Shown: one piece after another, positions 7,230 to 14,351 of the stretch
Layout: every line of letters begins with the position of its first letter
Position numbering within the stretch: position 1 is the stretch's first letter
Source of the DNA: Clostridium sp. CAG:510
GTDB taxonomy: Bacteria; Bacillota; Clostridia; Lachnospirales; Lachnospiraceae
Reading direction: 5' to 3'
NCBI GenBank assembly: GCA_000434615.1
Contig: FR880817.1
Span: 133,007 to 153,825, forward strand
DNA: 20,819 bases
The notes under the pieces: generated by a model
The model's input: the letters and a program-made list of their open reading frames with translations, nothing else
Told to the model about the DNA's origin: nothing
The model's database searches: none
Translations under genes and position numbers: made by a program

Positions 7230-8687
7230 ATGAGAGAAAAGTATGAATCGCTGGCTCTTACACAGTTAAAGGAGCTTGCAAAAGTCCGGGGCATCAAAGG
7301 TGTGTCTGCCATGAAAAAGAACGATGTGGTAGAAGCCATGCTTGCTTTGGATGAGAAAGAAAAGACAGAGAAAGAAAAGACAGAGAAAGCTGAAAAGCCT
7401 GCAATAGATGAGCAGTCTGTGAAAGCGGAAAAAACGCACCAGGACAAGGCTGAAAAGCCTGCAATAGATGAGCAGTCTGTGAAAGCGGAAAAAACGCACA
7501 GAGCGGAAAGTACCGAGAAAATCAGCGCCTATGAAGCGGGCAGCTTTCCTTCCGACCTGGACAGCGGACAGGAAGCCAACGGTATCCTCGAGGTTATGCC
7601 GGACGGCTACGGATTTATCCGGTGTGAAAATTACATGCCGGGCGACCATGACGTATATGTGGCTCCCAGTCAGATAAGAAGATTCGGCTTAAAGACCGGA
7701 GATATCCTGATTGGTAACAAGAGAACAAAGACCCAGCAGGAAAAATTCAGCGCCCTGCTTTACATTAAATCAGTAAACGGTTTTACCCTGGAGGAAACCT
7801 TAAAGCGCTCCAACTTTGAGGAAATGACTCCTATTTTCCCGGATGAAAGAATTAAGCTTGAGGTTCCCGGTGGCAGCATGGCAATGCGTGTCATGGATCT
7901 TGTGAGTCCCATCGGTAAGGGACAGAGAGGTATGATTGTATCTCCGCCCAAGGCAGGTAAGACAACCTTATTAAAGCAGGTAGCCAAATCCATTCAGAGA
8001 AATGAACCGAACATGCATATGCTTATTTTACTGATTGATGAGCGTCCGGAAGAAGTAACCGATATCAAGGAAGCCATTGAAGGACCGAATGTGGATGTTA
8101 TTTATTCCACCTTCGACGAGCTGCCGGAGCATCATAAGAGAGTATCCGAAATGGTTATCGAGCGCGCCAAGAGACTGGTGGAGCACGGTATGGACGTGGT
8201 TATCCTGCTTGACAGCATTACCCGTCTGACGAGAGCCTACAACTTAGTGGTATCTCCAAGCGGAAGAACCCTTTCCGGCGGTCTTGATCCCGGAGCCCTG
8301 CATATGCCGAAGCGCTTTTTCGGCGCAGCGAGAAATCTCCGCAACGGCGGCAGCCTGACCATTTTGGCAACGGCGTTGGTTGACACCGGATCCAAGATGG
8401 ACGATGTGGTATACGAAGAATTTAAGGGTACCGGCAACATGGAAATCGTTCTGGACAGAAAGCTTTCCGAAAAGCGAATTTTCCCCGCTATCGATTTGCA
8501 GAAATCCAGCACCAGAAGGGAAGACCTCCTGCTTAGCGAGGATGAGCTGGAAGCGGTCAATATCGTGAGAAAATCCCTGAACGGCTTAAAACCCGACGAA
8601 GCAACGGACAGAATCCTTGATATGTTCTCCAAAACCAGAAACAATCAGGAGTTTGTCAATATGTCAAAAAAAATGAAGTTTATATAA
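7230..8687 (+). CDS. rho: Transcription termination factor Rho
   Basis: A 485-residue hexameric RNA-dependent ATPase that terminates transcription. The N-terminal Rho_N helical domain covers about 1-40. A charged linker of about 75 residues (41-115) made of Glu, Lys, Thr and Ala includes an exact 51-bp duplication in the DNA. The RNA-binding cold-shock-like domain follows, with GYGFI at 126-130 and DVYVAPSQIRRF at 141-152. The ATPase domain has the Walker A SPPKAGKTT at 238-246, Walker B VVILLDS at 323-329, and the conserved LHMPKRFFGAARN at 357-369. AGGAGG (7219-7224) supports the ATG. There is no terminator behind rho, so some transcripts may run into rpmE. Core residues look intact, so the protein should be active. 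Confidence 0.97.
   Translation: MREKYESLALTQLKELAKVRGIKGVSAMKKNDVVEAMLALDEKEKTEKEKTEKAEKPAIDEQSVKAEKTHQDKAEKPAIDEQSVKAEKTHRAESTEKISAYEAGSFPSDLDSGQEANGILEVMPDGYGFIRCENYMPGDHDVYVAPSQIRRFGLKTGDILIGNKRTKTQQEKFSALLYIKSVNGFTLEETLKRSNFEEMTPIFPDERIKLEVPGGSMAMRVMDLVSPIGKGQRGMIVSPPKAGKTTLLKQVAKSIQRNEPNMHMLILLIDERPEEVTDIKEAIEGPNVDVIYSTFDELPEHHKRVSEMVIERAKRLVEHGMDVVILLDSITRLTRAYNLVVSPSGRTLSGGLDPGALHMPKRFFGAARNLRNGGSLTILATALVDTGSKMDDVVYEEFKGTGNMEIVLDRKLSEKRIFPAIDLQKSSTRREDLLLSEDELEAVNIVRKSLNGLKPDEATDRILDMFSKTRNNQEFVNMSKKMKFI
7353..7382 (+). repeat. Two tandem 15-bp repeats in the rho linker
   Basis: The 15-bp unit GAGAAAGAAAAGACA occurs at 7353-7367 and exactly again at 7368-7382, in frame (EKEKT-type peptide unit). 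It lies just before the larger 60-bp-period duplication and is part of the same low-complexity linker. Confidence 0.9.
7389..7499 (+). repeat. 51-bp perfect direct repeat, 60-bp period, in the rho linker
   Basis: Bases 7389-7439 are identical to 7449-7499. The period is 60 bp, so the frame is kept and a 20-residue unit (AEKPAIDEQSVKAEKTH core) occurs twice at residues about 54-70 and 74-90. Perfect identity at all codon positions indicates a recent tandem duplication. Confidence 0.95.
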
Positions 8688-8694
8688 AAAATAC

Positions 8695-8723
8695 TTGCAA
8701 AGACGGACACAACATGATACACT
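8695..8723 (+). promoter_or_regulatory. Sigma-A-type promoter for rpmE
   Basis: TTGCAA (8695-8700), 17-base spacer, TACACT (8718-8723), with TGa directly before the -10 (extended -10). The start would fall near 8730, at the base of the leader hairpin. It begins eight bases after the rho stop. Confidence 0.75.
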
Positions 8724-8728
8724 AAATT

Positions 8729-8754
8729 CGCTGTTTGTGGTTCCATAAGCAGTG
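8729..8754 (+). promoter_or_regulatory. Leader hairpin of rpmE, possible L31 autoregulatory element
   Basis: CTGTTTGTGG (8731-8740) can pair with CCATAAGCAG (8743-8752); with flanking bases 8729-8730 and 8753-8754 this gives up to 11 usable pairs around a GTTC loop, including a few G-U pairs. It lies at the expected 5' end of the transcript. L31 leader RNAs are described in several phyla, including Firmicutes, but I cannot match a specific consensus here. Confidence 0.45.
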
Positions 8755-8803
8755 CGGATGAGAACAAGATTTAATTTACATTAACTATAGAGAGGTGAAA
8801 AAG

Positions 8804-9010
8804 ATGAAAGAAGGAATCCATCCCCAGTATTATCAGGCAACCGTTACCTGCAACTGTGGCAACACTTTTGTAACCGGTTCCACCAAACCTGAAATCCACG
8901 TAGAAGTTTGCTCCAAGTGCCATTCATTCTACACAGGTCAGCAGAAATCTGCAAGAACTGACGGACGTATCGACAAGTTCAACAAGAAATACGGCGTGGA
9001 AAGCAAATAG
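8804..9010 (+). CDS. rpmE: 50S ribosomal protein L31, zinc-binding (type A)
   Basis: A 68-residue ribosomal protein starting MKEGIHPQYY, the usual L31 opening. Four cysteines, Cys16, Cys18, Cys36 and Cys39, form the zinc ribbon of the C+ type; zinc-free paralogues lack them. ATG 8804 is preferred over the in-frame GTG at 8795 because that GTG is part of the AGAGGTG ribosome binding site (8791-8797), six bases upstream. It follows rho, as in many Clostridia, and is followed by a hairpin terminator at 9033-9062. Confidence 0.96.
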   Translation: MKEGIHPQYYQATVTCNCGNTFVTGSTKPEIHVEVCSKCHSFYTGQQKSARTDGRIDKFNKKYGVESK

Positions 9011-9032
9011 TTTTTCCATAAATAAGATTTCC

Positions 9033-9062
9033 AAAAGGTTGAGGTGTATATCTCAACCTTTT
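9033..9062 (+). terminator. Terminator after rpmE
   Basis: AAAAGGTTGAG (9033-9043) pairs perfectly with CTCAACCTTTT (9052-9062) around an eight-base loop. The T-run is only the four T at the end of the stem, so termination may be partial and read-through into the next gene is possible. Confidence 0.75.
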
Positions 9063-9063
9063 A

Positions 9064-9085
9064 TGGTATATGCACATATTGTGCA
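9064..9085 (+). promoter_or_regulatory. Extended -10-like site with overlapping palindrome upstream of the DUF1385 gene
   Basis: TGgTATATG at 9064-9072 resembles an extended -10 box, but no good -35 lies upstream. It overlaps the perfect inverted repeat TGCACA-TAT-TGTGCA (9071-9085), a possible operator or short hairpin about 30 bases before the start codon. Confidence 0.35.
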
Positions 9086-9113
9086 AAGGAAATAACAGTG
9101 GAAAGGAAATGTT

Positions 9114-10118
9114 ATGGCAAAGAAAAAACATAGCCACTATTCCGGTATCGGCGGACAGGCCGTTCTGGAAGGTGTTATGATGAAAAATAAAGAAAAGTAT
9201 GCCGTGGCAATCAGAAAGCCCAACGGAGAAATTGAAGTGGAGCTGGAAAACCATCAGGGTGTGGGCGGCAACAGCGTTTTCAAGAACCTGCCCTTTATCC
9301 GCGGCATTTTTAATTTCATCGATTCCATGGTTTTGGGGACCAGATGCCTCAATTTTTCGGCAGAGTTCTATGAGGACGAAGAAGAACAGGAAACGAAGTT
9401 CGATAAGTTTTTGAATAAAATTACCGGCGGTAAGGCGGAAAAGGTACTTTCTGCTTTTGTGGTGGCGTTTTCCGTTATATTAGCAGTGGCGATTTTTATT
9501 GTGCTGCCGTATTTTATTACTTCCTTATTCAAGGCATATGTACGCAGCAGCATTTTAATGACGATTATTGAAGGCTGTATCCGTATTCTCATTTTCCTTC
9601 TGTATGTGGTGGGCATTTCCGCCATGAAGGATATCAAGAGATTATACATGTATCACGGCGCGGAGCACAAATGCATCAACTGCATCGAAAGAGGAAAGCC
9701 CCTTACCGTGCGCAACGTTATGCGCAGCTCCAGACTGCACAAAAGATGCGGCACCAGCTTTATGTTCTTTGTACTGTTTATCAGTATTATTTTGTTCTTC
9801 TTTATCCAGGTGAGCAATCCGGTATTGAAGATTGTGCTTCGTATTCTGCTTATTCCCGTGATTGCCGGTATTTCTTATGAAATTATCCGTCTGGCGGGAA
9901 GGAGCGACAACATTTTCATAAAGATTTTGTCCGCACCCGGCATGGCAATTCAGAAGCTGACCACCAAGGAGCCCACAAAGGATATGGTGGAAGTGGGTAT
10001 TGCTTCCGTAGAGGCAGTGTTTGACTGGAAGAAATTTCTGATTGAAGAATTCAACTATGACCCTTCTTATTTTGAAGAGGAGTCGTCGGAGAATACCGAA
10101 GAGGATGAACAGGCATGA
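9114..10118 (+). CDS. DUF1385 family membrane protein (YqhQ-like), function unknown
   Basis: A 334-residue protein of the DUF1385 family. A conserved N-terminal GIGGQAVLEGVMM (11-23) leads to four hydrophobic segments at about 111-139, 146-169, 214-233 and 238-257. Family landmarks are YHGAEHKCINCIERGKPL (180-197), HKRCGTSF (209-216) and SAPGMAIQKLTTKEP (273-287). The His, Glu and Cys residues in the 180-212 region could bind metal, but that is speculation. The tail is very acidic. AAAGGAAA lies seven bases before the ATG. It overlaps prmC by four bases (ATGA), a frequent DUF1385-prmC-prfA arrangement in Clostridia, hinting at a link with translation termination, though no biochemical role is known to me. 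Confidence 0.88.
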   Translation: MAKKKHSHYSGIGGQAVLEGVMMKNKEKYAVAIRKPNGEIEVELENHQGVGGNSVFKNLPFIRGIFNFIDSMVLGTRCLNFSAEFYEDEEEQETKFDKFLNKITGGKAEKVLSAFVVAFSVILAVAIFIVLPYFITSLFKAYVRSSILMTIIEGCIRILIFLLYVVGISAMKDIKRLYMYHGAEHKCINCIERGKPLTVRNVMRSSRLHKRCGTSFMFFVLFISIILFFFIQVSNPVLKIVLRILLIPVIAGISYEIIRLAGRSDNIFIKILSAPGMAIQKLTTKEPTKDMVEVGIASVEAVFDWKKFLIEEFNYDPSYFEEESSENTEEDEQA

Positions 10119-10957
10119 CCTACCGTGAGTGTTATGAATACGGAAGAAACGTGCTGAGGAAGGCTTCTGTTCCGGATGCAGATCTGGATGCCAGACTGCT
10201 TTTGGAATTTGTCTGTCAGACCTCTTACAACGACTTGCTGCTTTACGGAGACAGGGTAGTGGAAGAGGAGCGGGCTTCTTCTTATAAAATGCATATTCAG
10301 AAAAGGAAGGAAAGAGTACCCTTACAGCAGATTACCGGTGAACAGTATTTTTGCGGCTATCCTTTCTTTGTGAATGAAAATGTATTGACACCGAGAGCCG
10401 ATACGGAAATTTTGGTGGAAGAAGCCTTAAAGAAACTGAAAGCCGGCGACAGCATTTTAGATATGTGCACCGGCTCCGGCTGCATTCTGCTTAGTCTTCT
10501 GCTTATGAAAGAGGGCTGCAGGGGCATCGGCGTGGATTTGTCGGAGAAAGCCCTGCAGGTGGCGGAGAAAAACAGGCGGCAACTGCTCCCGGAGAAGACG
10601 GACTGCGTTTTTTTACAGAGCAATTTGTTTGAAGCTCTGCCGGAAGAAAAGTTTTCCCTTGTGGTTTCCAATCCCCCGTATATTAAAACGGCGGATATAG
10701 AAGAGCTGATGCCGGAGGTAAAGGACCACGAACCGAGGATGGCGCTGGACGGTGAGGCGGACGGTCTGTTCTTTTACCGTAAGATTGCCGGGGAGGCAAA
10801 GCGGTATCTTACAAAAGGCGGCTATATCCTGTTTGAAATCGGTTTCGACCAGAGAGAACAGGTTTGCGGTATATTAACGGAAAATGGTTACTGCGAAGTA
10901 GAGGCGCGTAAAGACTATGCCGGACTTGACAGAGTAGCCATGGGAAGAATGGAGTAA
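10115..10957 (+). CDS. prmC: Peptide chain release factor N5-glutamine methyltransferase PrmC (HemK)
   Basis: A 280-residue SAM-dependent enzyme that methylates the glutamine of the GGQ motif in release factors. The N-terminal helical domain (about 1-75) binds the substrate. LTPRADTEILVE is at 91-102, SAM motif I LDMCTGSGC at 115-123, Asp141 in VDLSEKAL is the usual SAM ribose contact, and the NPPY catalytic motif that holds the glutamine is at 186-189. The EPRMALDGEADGLFFYR stretch (206-222) is characteristic. It is encoded four bases upstream of its substrate gene prfA. Length is normal and no residue seems missing. Confidence 0.95.
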   Translation: MTYRECYEYGRNVLRKASVPDADLDARLLLEFVCQTSYNDLLLYGDRVVEEERASSYKMHIQKRKERVPLQQITGEQYFCGYPFFVNENVLTPRADTEILVEEALKKLKAGDSILDMCTGSGCILLSLLLMKEGCRGIGVDLSEKALQVAEKNRRQLLPEKTDCVFLQSNLFEALPEEKFSLVVSNPPYIKTADIEELMPEVKDHEPRMALDGEADGLFFYRKIAGEAKRYLTKGGYILFEIGFDQREQVCGILTENGYCEVEARKDYAGLDRVAMGRME

Positions 10958-10961
10958 AGAG

Positions 10962-12035
10962 ATGTTTGATAAGTTAGATGATTTATTAAGACGATACGAA
11001 GAAATTATGAATGAGCTTCATGAACCGGATGTGGCAAACGATCAGACCCGTTTCCGCAAGCTGATGAAGGAGCAGAGCGATTTGACTCCCATCGTGGAAG
11101 CTTATACCGAATACAAAAAATGTAAGCAGGATGTGGAAGATTCCATCCAGATGCTGGAAGAAGAAAATGACGAAGAAATGCGTAAGATGCTGAAGGAAGA
11201 GCTTTCCGCCAGCAAGAAACGCATTGAAGAATTAGAGCAGGAGATGAAGGTACTTCTGCTTCCCAAGGACCCCAACGATGACAAGAACGTTATCGTGGAA
11301 ATCCGCGCCGGCGCCGGCGGTGACGAGTCTGCTCTGTTTGCAGCGGAAATTTACCGTATGTATGTGCACTATGCGGAGAGTCAGAGATGGAAGGTTGAGC
11401 TTGTGAGCATGGATGAAATCGGCATCGGCGGCATGAAGGAGGTTACCTTTATGTTGAACGGACCGGGAGCCTACTCCAAGATGAAATACGAAAGCGGCGT
11501 GCACCGTGTGCAGAGAGTTCCCGAAACCGAAAGCGGCGGACGTATCCATACCTCCACCATTACCGTTGCGGTTATGCCGGAAGCGGAAGATGTGGATGTT
11601 GTCATCGACGACAAGGATATCCGAATTGACGTTATGCGTGCTTCCGGTAACGGCGGTCAGTGTGTCAACACCACGGACTCTGCCGTGCGACTGACCCATT
11701 ATCCTTCCGGTATTGTGGTTTACAGCCAGACCGAGAAGTCCCAGATTCAGAACAAGGCAAAGGCATTCGCACTGCTGCGTGCCAAGTTATACGACATTGA
11801 ACAGCAGAAAGCCCATGATGCGGAGGCGGAGCTTCGAAGAAGCCAGGTCGGCACCGGCGACCGTTCCGAGAAAATCCGTACCTACAATTTCCCGCAGGGA
11901 CGTGTGACGGACCACCGCATCGGACTCACCCTCTATAAGTTAGACAAAATCATGAACGGCGACATTCAGGAAATCATCGATGCCTGCATCGCCGCCGACC
12001 AGGCTGCCAAACTGGCCAAGATGAATGAAAATTAA
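10962..12035 (+). CDS. prfA: Peptide chain release factor 1 (RF1)
   Basis: A 357-residue release factor that reads UAA and UAG. The coiled N-terminal domain spans about 1-100. RAGAGGDESALFAAE (115-129), the codon-reading tripeptide PET (187-189, the PxT form of RF1 rather than the SPF of RF2) and GNGGQCVNTTDSAVR (229-243) with Gln233 at the peptidyl-transferase centre are all present. Gln233 is the target of PrmC. The residue after GGQ is Cys where E. coli has His; this position varies among Firmicutes. GGAG at 10951-10954 sits seven bases before the ATG, within the end of prmC. It is followed by a strong terminator, closing the housekeeping block. Confidence 0.97.
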   Translation: MFDKLDDLLRRYEEIMNELHEPDVANDQTRFRKLMKEQSDLTPIVEAYTEYKKCKQDVEDSIQMLEEENDEEMRKMLKEELSASKKRIEELEQEMKVLLLPKDPNDDKNVIVEIRAGAGGDESALFAAEIYRMYVHYAESQRWKVELVSMDEIGIGGMKEVTFMLNGPGAYSKMKYESGVHRVQRVPETESGGRIHTSTITVAVMPEAEDVDVVIDDKDIRIDVMRASGNGGQCVNTTDSAVRLTHYPSGIVVYSQTEKSQIQNKAKAFALLRAKLYDIEQQKAHDAEAELRRSQVGTGDRSEKIRTYNFPQGRVTDHRIGLTLYKLDKIMNGDIQEIIDACIAADQAAKLAKMNEN

Positions 12036-12049
12036 AAGAAAAGAGGATA

Positions 12050-12086
12050 AAAATCAGCTCTTAAATTTTCACAGAGCTGATTTTTT
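12050..12086 (+). terminator. Intrinsic terminator after prfA
   Basis: AAAATCAGCTCT (12050-12061) pairs perfectly with AGAGCTGATTTT (12073-12084) around an 11-base loop and ends in six T. Confidence 0.92.
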
Positions 12087-12129
12087 ATTGCTCAAAAAAC
12101 AATGTAGTGTATTTCCTTTATAATGCATA

Positions 12130-12157
12130 TTGAAATTGGGTATAATTATGGTATAAT
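12130..12157 (+). promoter_or_regulatory. Promoter and possible operator of the toxin-antitoxin module
   Basis: TTGAAA (12130-12135), 16-base spacer, TATAAT (12152-12157) with TGg before it (extended -10). A second TATAATTA at 12141-12148 repeats the -10 region 11 bases away, and ATAATTAT (12142-12149) is a perfect palindrome. Antitoxins of this class usually repress their own promoter, so these repeats are candidate operators (inference). Confidence 0.7.
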
Positions 12158-12183
12158 TAATCCATAGTTGGGAGGTGTTACTT

Positions 12184-12444
12184 ATGCCGCAAATTATTCC
12201 TATTAAAGATTTAAAGAATACATCAGAGATTTCTGATATGTGTCACAGAGCAGAAGAACCTATCTATATTACTAAAAATGGTTATGGCGATATGGTTATT
12301 ATGAGTATGGAGATGTATGAGTCTGCCATGAAGCAGCTTGCTATGTATAGGGATATTGAAATTTCTGAAAAGCAGATTGAAGCAGGTCAGGTAAAAGATG
12401 CCAGAACAGCACTCAGGGAAACGAGGGCAAAGTATGGATTATAA
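12184..12444 (+). CDS. Phd/YefM-family antitoxin
   Basis: An 86-residue protein. The N-terminal part has the Phd/YefM pattern: PIKDLKNTSEISD, then EPIYITKNGYGDMVIMSMEMYE (25-46), the DNA-binding and dimer fold with the conserved ITKNG turn. The charged C-terminal helix (about 55-86) would wrap the toxin. GGAGG (12171-12175) is eight bases before ATG 12184; an in-frame GTG at 12175 overlaps that site and was not used. The gene overlaps the toxin by 11 bases. The module is visibly more AT-rich than its neighbours, suggesting acquisition. Family assignment is confident; naming a subfamily would need comparison. Confidence 0.85.
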   Translation: MPQIIPIKDLKNTSEISDMCHRAEEPIYITKNGYGDMVIMSMEMYESAMKQLAMYRDIEISEKQIEAGQVKDARTALRETRAKYGL

Positions 12445-12745
12445 ATTAGTTATTTCAGAGCATGCAGATGAATTACTTGATAATTTAGTATATTACTTGT
12501 TATATCGGCTGAAAAGTGAGCAGGCTGCGAGACATCTGTTAGATGGCATTGATGGTATTTATGATAGGCTGGAAACAAATCCTTTTCAATTTCCACTCAG
12601 CAGAGATGCTTATTTGGCAAATAGGGGCTATCACGAAGCAGTTGTTCCACAGATGGACTACATTGTCATTTTTGATGTAAGGGAAGATACTGTAAATGTT
12701 GTTGGTTTTTTTCATCAATTGGAAAACTATCAAAGCAAGTTATAA
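12434..12745 (+). CDS. RelE/ParE-superfamily toxin
   Basis: A 103-residue small protein with the RelE/ParE layout: an opening strand YKLVIS, a helical hairpin (about 9-46), then strands with LETNPFQFPL (46-55), YHEAVVPQMDYIVIFDV (66-82) and VNVVGFFHQLENYQSKL (87-103). The fold produces either ribosome-dependent mRNA cleavage (RelE) or gyrase inhibition (ParE); the sequence alone does not decide. ATG 12434 is chosen over an in-frame ATG at 12398 because GAGGG (12423-12427) lies six bases upstream and the protein then begins at the family's normal point. It overlaps the antitoxin by 11 bases, as usual for coupled modules. Confidence 0.85.
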   Translation: MDYKLVISEHADELLDNLVYYLLYRLKSEQAARHLLDGIDGIYDRLETNPFQFPLSRDAYLANRGYHEAVVPQMDYIVIFDVREDTVNVVGFFHQLENYQSKL

Positions 12746-12750
12746 AAGGG

Positions 12751-12803
12751 AAAGAAGAGTGCAGGAAACCTTGTCAGTAAGAGGTTCCGCACTCTTTCTT
12801 TTT
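12751..12803 (+). terminator. Terminator after the toxin gene
   Basis: AAGAGTGC (12755-12762) pairs with GCACTCTT (12789-12796), continued inward by GGAA (12764-12767) with TTCC (12785-12788) and CC (12769-12770) with GG (12783-12784). A T-rich tract TTTCTTTTT follows. Confidence 0.8.
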
Positions 12804-12848
12804 GCTTTACGGAGGATGCAAATTTCTCCTTTTTCCGACATCTTTTTA

Positions 12849-12877
12849 TTTACAAAACGAAGGGGCTATGATAGTAT
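12849..12877 (+). promoter_or_regulatory. Promoter for the uracil/xanthine permease
   Basis: TTTACA (12849-12854), 17-base spacer, TAGTAT (12872-12877), with TGa before the -10. The transcript would start near 12884 and have a leader of about 76 bases containing a run of nine T (12917-12925). No clear attenuator or known riboswitch is recognised there. Confidence 0.68.
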
Positions 12878-12959
12878 TTTAGGAAAGGAAAAAATGACGG
12901 CGTTTTTTGCTGATTATTTTTTTTTGCCTATCTATCAAATTCTTATGGAGGAAACAACA

Positions 12960-14321
12960 ATGAAAATGATTTTTCAAGTGGAAGACAAGCCGAAATTCGG
13001 TGCGTTGGTAGTATTTGCCATTCAGCAGCTTTTAGCGATTATGGCGGCAACTCTGGTAGTACCTATTATCGTAGGTAATGGCATGAGCTCTGCGGCAGCC
13101 CTGTTTGGCGCCGGTGTGGGTACTCTCGTTTATGTACTCTTTACCGCTAAAAAGAGCCCTGTATTCTTAGGTTCCTCATTTGCCTTTATCGGTTCCATGA
13201 GCGCAGCATTTGCAGGTGCGGTTTCCGTACAGGCTGGTTATGCCGGACTGATTATCGGTGCTGTCTGTGCCGGTCTTGTCTATGTGGTAATCGCAGCAAT
13301 TGTAAAAGTAGTAGGCGTAAAGTGGATTAACAAGCTGATGCCCGCTGTGGTAATCGGACCCACCGTAGCTATTATCGGACTTTCCTTAGCCGGCAACGCA
13401 GTAGGCGATTTAACCTCCGGCGGTGTCAAGGTGGACGGCGTTTCCGTAGCATATCCCATTCTGGCCCTGTTAGGCGGTCTGGTAACCCTTATCGTTACCA
13501 TGCTTTGCTCCACATTTGGCAAGAAAACCGCAAGACTCATTCCCTTTATCTTCGGTATTTTAGCCGGATACGCATTCTGTCTGGTATTTACCCTTATCGG
13601 CATGGCAACCGGCAACGACGGCTTAAAGCTTCTTAACTTTGCATACTTTACTGACCTTGTGGCTGACGGCGTGACCCTTAAAACCTTTTTAAGTATTCCC
13701 GATTTTACTTTCTTAACCGCGGCAAAGGGACTTGACGGTGTGAGTGCTTCTTATGTTCTGACGGTTGCCGTAGCTTATGTGCCGGTAGCTTTCGTAGTAT
13801 TTGCAGAGCATATCGCTGACCACAAGAACATTTCCTCCATTATTGAAAGAGACCTGCTTGAAAATCCCGGTCTTCACAGAACCTTACTTGGAGACGGTGT
13901 CGGTTCCATGGTAGGTGCCTTCTTCGGCGGATGTCCCAACACTACCTACGGTGAATCCGTAGCCTGTGTAGCCATTACCAAGAATGCTTCCGTAGCAACC
14001 ATTATCGCGGCAGCAGTAGGAGCAATCCTGATTTCCTTTATTTCTCCGTTTATTGCTTTTGTAAATTCCATTCCCTCCTGTGTTATGGGCGGTGTCTGCA
14101 TGGCACTGTACGGATTTATTGCGGTATCCGGATTAAAGATGATTCAGGATGTTGATCTGAACAAGAATAAGAATCTGTTCGTGGTATCCGTTATTCTGAT
14201 TGCCGGTATCGGCGGTCTGACCCTTACCTTCGGTGCAGTTACCATTACTTCCGTAGCATGTGCCCTGATTTTAGGTATTCTGGCAAACCTGCTCTTAAAG
14301 AATGCCCCGGAAGAAGAGTAA
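12960..14321 (+). CDS. Uracil/xanthine permease, NCS2 (UraA-like) family
   Basis: A 453-residue, highly hydrophobic transporter of the nucleobase:cation symporter-2 family, in the cytoplasmic membrane with about 14 segments. The opening MIFQVEDKPKFGALVVFAIQ is typical of the uracil branch. GSSFAFIGSM (71-80) lies in the third segment, FAEHIADHKN (281-290) has Glu283 at the nucleobase-contacting position of E. coli UraA Glu241, and PNTTYGESVA (326-335) has Glu331 matching UraA Glu290. Uracil is the best guess; xanthine or uric acid is possible. ATG 12960 follows GGAGG (12947-12951). In-frame ATGs at 12945 and 12894 would add 5 or 22 residues; the latter would lie too close to the predicted transcript start. 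Confidence 0.9.
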   Translation: MKMIFQVEDKPKFGALVVFAIQQLLAIMAATLVVPIIVGNGMSSAAALFGAGVGTLVYVLFTAKKSPVFLGSSFAFIGSMSAAFAGAVSVQAGYAGLIIGAVCAGLVYVVIAAIVKVVGVKWINKLMPAVVIGPTVAIIGLSLAGNAVGDLTSGGVKVDGVSVAYPILALLGGLVTLIVTMLCSTFGKKTARLIPFIFGILAGYAFCLVFTLIGMATGNDGLKLLNFAYFTDLVADGVTLKTFLSIPDFTFLTAAKGLDGVSASYVLTVAVAYVPVAFVVFAEHIADHKNISSIIERDLLENPGLHRTLLGDGVGSMVGAFFGGCPNTTYGESVACVAITKNASVATIIAAAVGAILISFISPFIAFVNSIPSCVMGGVCMALYGFIAVSGLKMIQDVDLNKNKNLFVVSVILIAGIGGLTLTFGAVTITSVACALILGILANLLLKNAPEEE

Positions 14322-14351
14322 TAACTGCTCTTTAACAGAAAAGGAGATTGT

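Noticed and set aside
11648..11665. Cys instead of His after the GGQ motif of RF1
   Set aside because: This position differs among Firmicutes release factors while GGQ itself is intact, so it is unlikely to be a functional change.
11232..11699. Antisense open frame of 155 codons over prfA
   Set aside because: Rich in His, Asn and Val from reverse-reading of conserved RF1 codons; a shadow of the real gene.
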